DNA of 64,000 nucleotides from CAYPHA01 sp964410215 (GTDB lineage Bacteria > Calditrichota > Calditrichia > Calditrichales > CAYPHA01). The notes beneath the pieces are model-generated. The model saw only the letters and a list, made by a program, of their open reading frames with translations, made no database searches and was not told the DNA's origin. Below, one piece after another: positions 52,120 to 59,503 of this stretch. Location of the stretch: positions 39,909 through 103,908 of the forward strand of contig CAYPHA010000006.1 of the NCBI GenBank assembly GCA_964410215.1, read 5' to 3'. Both the position numbers and the translations under genes were made by a program. Within the stretch, counting starts at the first letter, position 1. The number at the start of each line of letters is the position of its first letter.

Positions 52120-53925
52120 ATGTTACCAAAGATCGGTTCGTTCATACTTTTTTTAGTTTTTCTTCTTAGCCAGACACAAACGTTGAGGTCTCAGAATATT
52201 AATCAACCGGAAAATGTATCGAATGACTGGAAATTAACGACGGTCGGGAAAGTCAAACAACTGGTTGTCAATCGGGGGCGTCTCTATAGCTGGAATGTTG
52301 ATTATCCGGGGCTGATTGATTGTGAGTATCCCGCCGGCAGTAAAGAAGAGCATATATCCAGGTGTTTGTATCAGTTATCCGGGATCACTGAAGACGGACA
52401 GAAGGTCATGAATGGTCCTGATGATTTGTGGCCGTCATCCGAACCCTGGGATACAATCTGGGTGGTTAACAGTGGCGAAGTGGTACATATTCCTTACTGG
52501 CCGAATTATACACCGGTATCTGATCAGGATTTTGTGGCACGTTATGATGATTATACGATTCTTGATCGGGGAGGAAATGAGCCTCATATTCCTTTAAATG
52601 TTGATGTCATACAAACCGTGTTCTCGTGGGCCGGTCCACCACCGTTGGATGAAGTCATTCTCTGGACCTACTATATTATTCCCCGGCAATTTGATCTTAC
52701 CGGTGTTTATTTCACGATTACAAATGAATCAACTATCGGTACCTGGACTCTAAATCCAGCTGCCGATGACCGCGTAAGTTATTATCCCGATTTAAATATG
52801 GAAGTATTTGAAGACGGGCCGGGAGGAGAAGATGGCGACGCTATCGGAGCGCTCGGATTTCAATTCTTTTTTCCATCTGATTATCCTGAGGATCAATATA
52901 AACCAACCTGGTTGTGGGGTATTAATTACTTTGATATCCCCGGTGATGCCATTGAACGCATCCGCTATGAACGGGTGGTCGCTTCCGGAATGATAATGCA
53001 AAATCAACAAAGCTATGATGGAAATTCTGCCTGGTTCTCTGTTGGCCCCTTTAAAGTGGATTTTGGAGATACTCTCATCATTCGGATGGCTGAAATATTG
53101 GGCGAAGGAGTCGATGGCGTATTGAATAACGCCGAACAATTTGCCACTTTAGTTGAAGAAATGGGAGTGGATTTTAAAGTACCATCTTCACCGCCACCCC
53201 CGCCTCTTCGTGCAGAAACACGCAGTAAAGAGATCCGGCTCATTTGGGAACCTACCACGCAAATTAATCCGGAGATCTATCGTGATCCCAACCGGGCTGA
53301 TAGTGTTGATCAGCCTTTTGAAGGATATCGTGTTTATAAGAGCACCCAAAGTTTAGAAGGCCCATGGGTATTATTGGCTGAATATGACGTATTAAATAAC
53401 GGTTATGGCAATAATTTTGGCCTCGCATATGAATATACTGATCTCGGACTTTTGAATAATACAGAGTACTATTACGCTGTAACGTCCTTTTGCAAATCTG
53501 ATACCGTTTTAGGCTGGCCGGAGCTGGAGTCCAGTTTTTCACAAAGCAGTATAGTTGCAATACCAGGTTCTGCAACCCCGGAGACCGTGGGTAAAGTTGC
53601 TGCTGTACCTAATCCGTATCGGGGAGATATCGACTATCACAGCTATATTCCACCATGGGAGCCTTCTCCATTGGAGCGAAGCTGGCTGGAACAGGACCGG
53701 CGGATACAATTCATTAACCTGCCCACCAGGTGTGAAATAAATATACATACCTTGGCTGGTGATTTTGTAGCCGGGATTGAACACAATGATCCGGTTCGTG
53801 GATTTGAAAACTGGAATTTAACTTCAGATCAGGGGCAGGCTGTAGCAAGCGGTTTATACTTTTTTACGGTAAAAGACCTGCAAAATGGTAAAGTACAGGT
53901 TGGTAAGTTAGTAGTAATAAAATAA
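52120..53925 (+). CDS. Secreted NDWKL-family paralogue 3
   Basis: A 601-aa paralogue with a signal peptide (FILFLVFLLSQTQTLRSQ), SNDWKLTTVGKVKQLVVNRG, DYPGLIDCEYPAGSKEEH, EDGPGGEDGDAIGALGFQFF, an FN3-like domain with QPFEGYRVYKSTQSLEGPW, and the C-terminal domain VPNPYRGDIDYHS...ASGLYFFTVKDL...VGKLVVIK. I chose ATG 52120 because the signal peptide follows at once; an in-frame ATG at 52063 lies in the deleted copy. Like its paralogues it lacks any catalytic motif I know. Confidence 0.75.
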   Translation: MLPKIGSFILFLVFLLSQTQTLRSQNINQPENVSNDWKLTTVGKVKQLVVNRGRLYSWNVDYPGLIDCEYPAGSKEEHISRCLYQLSGITEDGQKVMNGPDDLWPSSEPWDTIWVVNSGEVVHIPYWPNYTPVSDQDFVARYDDYTILDRGGNEPHIPLNVDVIQTVFSWAGPPPLDEVILWTYYIIPRQFDLTGVYFTITNESTIGTWTLNPAADDRVSYYPDLNMEVFEDGPGGEDGDAIGALGFQFFFPSDYPEDQYKPTWLWGINYFDIPGDAIERIRYERVVASGMIMQNQQSYDGNSAWFSVGPFKVDFGDTLIIRMAEILGEGVDGVLNNAEQFATLVEEMGVDFKVPSSPPPPPLRAETRSKEIRLIWEPTTQINPEIYRDPNRADSVDQPFEGYRVYKSTQSLEGPWVLLAEYDVLNNGYGNNFGLAYEYTDLGLLNNTEYYYAVTSFCKSDTVLGWPELESSFSQSSIVAIPGSATPETVGKVAAVPNPYRGDIDYHSYIPPWEPSPLERSWLEQDRRIQFINLPTRCEINIHTLAGDFVAGIEHNDPVRGFENWNLTSDQGQAVASGLYFFTVKDLQNGKVQVGKLVVIK

Positions 53926-53985
53926 CCACGAAGATACCAAAAAACCAAGTATGAAATAGATACAAAATACACTCAGGAAATGGTT

Positions 53986-56280
53986 ATGGAAAAATTTCCA
54001 TTTGTGGATCGACGTGATTTCAAAAATGAAGAGATTGAATGCGATTTAGCAATTGCCGGTGGTGGTATGGCAGGCACCTGCTGTGCAATTACAGCCGCCA
54101 GGGCAGGGATCAAAGTTTGTCTAATTCAAGACAGACCGGTGTTGGGTGGTAATGCTTCCAGTGAGATACGATTGTGGATTTTAGGTGCCACATCTCATTT
54201 GGCAAATAATAATCGCTGGGCAAGAGAAGGCGGTGTCATCGATGAAATATTAGTGGAGAATACATATCGCAATCCCGCTGGTAATGCAGTTATTTTCGAT
54301 ACGATATTATTAGACAAAGTTATTAAGGAACCCAATATTACTCTATTATTAAATACAGCTGTGTTTGAAATTGAAAAACATGAACAAAAAAAAATAAAAA
54401 AAATGATTGCCTTTTGTAGTCAGAATTCGACTGTTTATAAGGTGCATGCACCCTTGTTTTGTGACGCATCAGGTGATGGTGTTTTAGGATTTCTTGCTGG
54501 TGCACCCTTTCGCATCGGCGCCGAATCCAGGGAGGAATTTGGAGAGAAATTTGCTCCAGACAAAGCCTATGGTGAACTTATGGGACACTCCATATTCTTC
54601 TCAACTCGAGATACTGGCCAACCTGTTAAATTTATACCGCCCAGCTATACAATTTCTATGGAGAAAGTCGAGAAAATCGGGCGATTTCGTCGTATTGATT
54701 TGCAGAAGATCCGTTCAAAACAGGAAAATTTGTGGTGGATAGAGCATGGTGGCAGGTTAAATACCATCCATGAAACCGAGAAGATAAAATGGGAATTATG
54801 GCAAATCATCTATGGTGTCTGGAATTATTTTAAAAATTCAGGAAAGTTCCCCGAAGCAAAGACATTGACAGTTGATTGGGTGGGTTTGATTCCGGGAAAA
54901 AGAGAGAGCCGCCGCTTCGAAGGTGATTACATGATGATTCAGCAGGATATTATTGATCAGACACGGCATTTTGACGCCGTTTCAGTAGGCGGATGGCCCG
55001 TTGATCTTCATCCCGCCGACGGTATTTTTGCTGAACAACCCGGTTGTGATCAGTGGCATGCTAAAGGTGTATATCAAATTCCTTACCGTACCATGTATAG
55101 CAAAGATATTAAAAATTTATTTTTAACGGGACGGCTGATCAGCGCTTCGCACGTCGCTTTTGGTTCGACGCGGACAATGGCGACCTGTGCAAGTAATGGT
55201 CAGGCAGTAGGTATGGCAGCTGCTCTATGCCGGAAATCCGATCTGCTGCCTTCAGATCTATCCCATAGAGACAAAATGCCGAATCTACAGCATGAGCTGT
55301 TGAAAAAAGGTCAATTTATTCCAGGTTTAACTTTTAGTGATTCAGAAGATTTGACACATTCCGCAAAAATTACTGTTTCGAGTCAGCTTGAATTAGCAGA
55401 AATTCCGGCAGATGGTCCCTGGCTAAAGCTCGATCATGCCTGGGCCATGCTGTTACCGGTTACTCCGGGTCCTATCCCAAAATTTTCTGTGAAGTTAAGT
55501 GCAACAGAAAAAACATCCCTACAATTTGAACTAAGAACAAGTAGTAAATGCGGTAATTTTACACCGGATGTTACGCTGGCGACAAACAAAATTCCGGTCA
55601 ATAGTGGAACAAATGAATCCGTCGAAGTCCATTTTGGGATGACAATCGAAGAAATGTCCTATGTCTTTTTCTGTTTGATGCGCAATGAAAAGATTTCTGT
55701 ACAATGCAGTAAAAAAAGAATTTCGGGCATCCTTTCATTAACTCACAATTATCATCCGAATGTTGCCAGAAGTAGTGTGCAGAAACCGCCCGAAGATATC
55801 GGTGTGGAGGAATTTGAATTCTGGCGTCCATACCGTCGGCCTGAAGGCCACAATCTGGCCCTTTTAATTAAACCTGCGATTAATATATTCGGACCACAAA
55901 ACTTAAAAAATGGATTTGTACGACCGAATTTTCAGCCAAACGTCTGGGTAGCTGATTTTAAAGATCAAACTCCCCAACTGAAGCTGCAATGGGATGAGCC
56001 ACAAAAAATCTCTAGAATAGAACTTTACTTTGATACGGATCTTGACCACCCGATGGAATCGGTCTTAATGGAGCATCCCGAAAGAATCATGCCATTCTGT
56101 GTTCAGGCCTACCGGATCTTCGATGAGACTGGAACGAACATCATAAATTGTGATCTTAATTATCAAACGCGTAATGTTTACTATTTGAAAGATCCTGTAG
56201 TTACAAAACAATTATTAATTGAATTGGATCATCCATCTGAAGATGTACCTGCAGCATTGTTTGACATCAGGTGCTATTGA
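53986..56280 (+). CDS. FAD-dependent oxidoreductase (FAD_oxidored-like)
   Basis: A 764-aa flavoprotein with an N-terminal dinucleotide-binding motif DLAIAGGGMAGTCCAITAAR (residues 20-39), DRPVLGGNASSEIRL, and a second conserved stretch NLFLTGRLISASHVAFGSTR near residue 380, as in the FAD_oxidored family common in glycan-degrading planctomycetes and verrucomicrobia. The C-terminal ~290 residues are a separate beta-rich region. No signal peptide is seen, so it is likely cytoplasmic. ATG 53986 is favoured over 53980 because AGGA at 53975-53978 is better spaced. The substrate is unknown; an imported sugar is inferred. Confidence 0.83.
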   Translation: MEKFPFVDRRDFKNEEIECDLAIAGGGMAGTCCAITAARAGIKVCLIQDRPVLGGNASSEIRLWILGATSHLANNNRWAREGGVIDEILVENTYRNPAGNAVIFDTILLDKVIKEPNITLLLNTAVFEIEKHEQKKIKKMIAFCSQNSTVYKVHAPLFCDASGDGVLGFLAGAPFRIGAESREEFGEKFAPDKAYGELMGHSIFFSTRDTGQPVKFIPPSYTISMEKVEKIGRFRRIDLQKIRSKQENLWWIEHGGRLNTIHETEKIKWELWQIIYGVWNYFKNSGKFPEAKTLTVDWVGLIPGKRESRRFEGDYMMIQQDIIDQTRHFDAVSVGGWPVDLHPADGIFAEQPGCDQWHAKGVYQIPYRTMYSKDIKNLFLTGRLISASHVAFGSTRTMATCASNGQAVGMAAALCRKSDLLPSDLSHRDKMPNLQHELLKKGQFIPGLTFSDSEDLTHSAKITVSSQLELAEIPADGPWLKLDHAWAMLLPVTPGPIPKFSVKLSATEKTSLQFELRTSSKCGNFTPDVTLATNKIPVNSGTNESVEVHFGMTIEEMSYVFFCLMRNEKISVQCSKKRISGILSLTHNYHPNVARSSVQKPPEDIGVEEFEFWRPYRRPEGHNLALLIKPAINIFGPQNLKNGFVRPNFQPNVWVADFKDQTPQLKLQWDEPQKISRIELYFDTDLDHPMESVLMEHPERIMPFCVQAYRIFDETGTNIINCDLNYQTRNVYYLKDPVVTKQLLIELDHPSEDVPAALFDIRCY

Positions 56281-56440
56281 TGAATAGTTGAACTTAGACG
56301 GAAACGTGATGATTGGTGTCGACTAGCTGGTTATACTATTTTATGTGATTGGTGTAGTTAGTGTTGGTGGAAATTATAGCAAGAACGTAAAAAGCAGAAA
56401 TTTTTCTTTCGATATTAAAGAAACCTTAAGGAGTCATCTA
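56281..56440. other. Intergenic spacer upstream of the 962-aa protein
   Basis: 160 bases, AT-rich. The frame of the next gene stays open back to about 56345, but no ribosome binding site supports starts before 56441; AAGGAG at 56428-56433 marks the true start. Confidence 0.4.
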
Positions 56441-59329
56441 ATGGTCAAAAAATTATTATTTGTTAAAAGCAATATCCATATTGCAATTATCATGGTATGC
56501 CTGTTCACCTCAGCCAGCCTGTTCGCAGAATCTCCACTGCTGAAAAATGAACAATATATAATTTCGGCGAGCGATAATGGCAGCCTCAATATAATTTCAA
56601 AAGATTCGAATCCCCAGATCTTTAAACCAGAATTCATTGTACTATACAGCGAAAAAGATCCTGAAATAGCTTTAAGGCCACAGCGACACGGCGGAGGGAT
56701 CAATTATAATGTGCCGACCTGGTATACCGGCGTATCAGGAGAAGAAGAACCCATGTTACTCGATACGAAGAATATACCTGTTGGTGATGGATTTGATCCG
56801 CGTATTCTTGCGGGTGATACGACAGGACGCACTGCAGATTACTTCCATGCAGCTTCGATTGTTAAAATAGCGGCAAATCTAATTAAAGCAGATAAAGATC
56901 AAATCGTCTGGGCTTCTAGAGACCATCCCAGTTTCGAAATGGAAGCAAAAATAGAACTAACCGATGATATCAATGAACCCTTATTAAGCCTTGAGTTTTA
57001 TCCAAAAAAAGAAGGATTTTTTTCGATAGGATATTGTGGCGCCCCAGAGGCCGATACGGCGCGGGTTTCGGAAATCTGGCAACCCATGATCTGGCAGGAA
57101 AAACGTTTCCCCGCAAAATCTTATATAACAATGTCCTATCATTGTCCTTTACCTACGGCATTGGTTTGTAAAGATGGTTTAACGTTAGGCGTGATAGCCG
57201 ATCCGCAGGAATTACCCTTTCAGCCACTACCGCTTTTTAAAAATGCCGGGTTCGGTGTATTGGTTCGCAATCATCAGGATAAGGCCCAGCCAATGCTTTT
57301 TGCTCCGGTGCTTGGTGGTCAAGGTTCGAAAATGGCACCTGGAGATACCTATCGATTTAAAATGCGGTTGCTTGTATATCCTCAAAGTCTGATGGAATCG
57401 TATAAATATATTGGTCGTAAAATGTTCAAATTCCATGACCGCCGCCATAATGCACTAGGCCCTCTGAATAAAACACTGGAAAACATGATTGAATACGGTA
57501 TGAGTCCCTATAGCCGCTTTGATGAGGAATTGAAAGGTTGTAATTATTCTACAGATGTGCCCGGAGCGGTCAAAAATGTCTCTTCGCTCCATCCTCTTTC
57601 TCTGGCTCTTGTCACTGATGATGAAGAAATATATCGAAAAAGGGCATACCCCTATGTTGAGTATATGCTTTCCCGGGAAAAATTCCTTTTTACTACCAAT
57701 CCAAAAGTTAGGGGTCAGGGAGCAAGCATCGGTTTAAAAGGCACCTGTGCTCCTATTTCGGAACTGACCGCCTTGTATCTTTACTCCAATAAGCGCACTC
57801 CTGTCTTCCTGGATATGGCAAAAGAACGGGCGGCTTCAACAGATCTTGTGAGTTCGACGACTTATCTGGGCGGTAACCGCTTAAAGTCACTCCTGGGGCT
57901 CTATCATGTAACAGGAAATGATATATATCTAAATGCTGCAATAAAAAGTGCAGATGCCAGTATTAAACGGCGTATTGATATAAAACAATCCCGTTTTGTC
58001 GATCCCGATGCCAGCGGTGGATTCTGGTTCTCGCTGACACCGGATTGGATTTCTTATTATCTCCTGTATGAAGAGACCGGAGAAAAACGATTCCTGGACG
58101 CAGCCTGGATAGGAGCTCAGAGATATACACAGTTTATGTGGCTGTGTCCGGAAATTCCTGATAAAGAAATCCTGGTAAATAAGGGTGGACATGCTCCACT
58201 GTACTGGTATATGGAATCCCAGGGCAAGGAAGCAATGCCTGCAAAAGAAGAAATGGTTCCGGCCTGGCGTCTGTCAGAAATCGGTCTGACTCCTGAAGGC
58301 ATAACCACCAGCCATGGTCATCGTGGAATATTTTTGGCTCACTATGCACCCTGGATGTTAAATCTGTATTATAAAACCGGGGAAAAGTTTTTGCACGATC
58401 TGGCCCGGTCTGCCATCATCGGGCGATATACGAACTTCCCTGGTTACCACATAAACACGGCTCGCACAACCGTTTACGAAAAACCGGATTATCCCTTAAA
58501 GGAGCACATGGAGCTCAGTTATAATTCATTTCATTATAACCATATATGGCCCCATATGGCCTTGCTTCTGGATTATATGGTAACCGAAACGTTTATCCGT
58601 TCAAAAGAACAGATTGCTTTTCCAGGTATTTATGCGGAAGGGTATGCCTATCTGCAAAGTAAAGTTTATGGAAACCGTCCGGGTAACTTCTATGATGAGA
58701 AAAATATATGGCTTTGGATGCCAAAAAATTTGATCGCTGTTGATAATCAGGAGCTGAATTATATTGCCGGAAGGGGAAACAATAAACTGTATCTGGCTTT
58801 TTCCAATCAATCGGATAAACCTGTTACGACCAAGATCACACTTAATCCGGACCTGATACCTTTTGGCAAGGAACATAAAGTGAGGATCTGGCAGCAAAAT
58901 GAAGATATGGGATTTATAAAAGCTGAGAATGGAGAAATATCGCTATCCGTAGCAAAGGAAGGTATAACCGCCATAGCCATCGAGAATCTTGATGTCAGGA
59001 CCAGATTCCAACATCACTTTACAGCAGGTGATGCCCTTTCTCAAAACAGCTACACTTCGCTAAAGACAGGGAATATACAAGCCATGCTGCTTTCCATGGG
59101 TGATGATTTTAACACAGCTTATATTTATTCCCAGGCCACATTCGAAGAAATTAAGCAGGTCCGTTTACATTATAAAGACAAAGGGCAATGGAAAAAAGTC
59201 AACGATGATTCCTTTCCATATGAGTTTACCGTGCCGTTGGACCAGAATGAAAATTTCGAGTTCTTTATTGAGAGCGTGGCACTCGATGGTACCGTTAACA
59301 AATCAAAAACAAAGATCCTCTATCAGTAA
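56441..59329 (+). CDS. Large secreted protein, possible (alpha/alpha)6 glycoside hydrolase or lyase
   Basis: A 962-aa secreted protein of no family I can name. Signal peptide (HIAIIMVCLFTSASLFAES) after ATG 56441, which has AAGGAG 8 bases upstream. Residues ~30-350 are beta-sandwich-like. A central helical region (~365-720) repeats hairpin-type segments with aromatic and acidic residues (NMIEYGMSPYSRFDEELKG, SLGLYHVTGNDIYLNAAIKS-like, WISYYLLYEETGEKRFLDAA, LNLYYKTGEKFLHDLARSAI), as in (alpha/alpha)6 toroid glycosidases and polysaccharide lyases. The C-terminal part is beta-rich. SSYNSFHYNHIWPHMA-type histidine-rich segments (SYNSFHYNHIWPHMALLL) could form an active site. Confidence 0.55.
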   Translation: MVKKLLFVKSNIHIAIIMVCLFTSASLFAESPLLKNEQYIISASDNGSLNIISKDSNPQIFKPEFIVLYSEKDPEIALRPQRHGGGINYNVPTWYTGVSGEEEPMLLDTKNIPVGDGFDPRILAGDTTGRTADYFHAASIVKIAANLIKADKDQIVWASRDHPSFEMEAKIELTDDINEPLLSLEFYPKKEGFFSIGYCGAPEADTARVSEIWQPMIWQEKRFPAKSYITMSYHCPLPTALVCKDGLTLGVIADPQELPFQPLPLFKNAGFGVLVRNHQDKAQPMLFAPVLGGQGSKMAPGDTYRFKMRLLVYPQSLMESYKYIGRKMFKFHDRRHNALGPLNKTLENMIEYGMSPYSRFDEELKGCNYSTDVPGAVKNVSSLHPLSLALVTDDEEIYRKRAYPYVEYMLSREKFLFTTNPKVRGQGASIGLKGTCAPISELTALYLYSNKRTPVFLDMAKERAASTDLVSSTTYLGGNRLKSLLGLYHVTGNDIYLNAAIKSADASIKRRIDIKQSRFVDPDASGGFWFSLTPDWISYYLLYEETGEKRFLDAAWIGAQRYTQFMWLCPEIPDKEILVNKGGHAPLYWYMESQGKEAMPAKEEMVPAWRLSEIGLTPEGITTSHGHRGIFLAHYAPWMLNLYYKTGEKFLHDLARSAIIGRYTNFPGYHINTARTTVYEKPDYPLKEHMELSYNSFHYNHIWPHMALLLDYMVTETFIRSKEQIAFPGIYAEGYAYLQSKVYGNRPGNFYDEKNIWLWMPKNLIAVDNQELNYIAGRGNNKLYLAFSNQSDKPVTTKITLNPDLIPFGKEHKVRIWQQNEDMGFIKAENGEISLSVAKEGITAIAIENLDVRTRFQHHFTAGDALSQNSYTSLKTGNIQAMLLSMGDDFNTAYIYSQATFEEIKQVRLHYKDKGQWKKVNDDSFPYEFTVPLDQNENFEFFIESVALDGTVNKSKTKILYQ

Positions 59330-59503
59330 ATATATAATTTTTATCAAAGAGACAATAACGGATACATATTATTTCAGAGTTCTGTAGCCACAACCGTTGG
59401 TACATCTTCAGAAGGACTCATAGAAATACCGTCGATTGGAAGCATAGGCCACCATTGGCCGTGGCTACTCCCAATGCGGTCATCATAGATACCAGGTAAA
59501 ACT
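59330..59503. other. Spacer with a short inverted repeat
   Basis: 174 bases before the rhamnosidase gene. GTAGCCAC near 59387 is inverted as GTGGCTAC near 59460. One frame (SVATTVGTSSEGLIEIPSIG, ending at a TAG near 59488) reads like protein and could be a remnant, but I recognise no family. Confidence 0.3.

Noticed and set aside
59383..59490. A protein-like frame (SVATTVGTSSEGLIEIPSIG) before the GH106 gene
   Set aside because: It has no start codon, no recognisable family and is only ~35 codons long; kept as a note in the spacer entry rather than as a gene.
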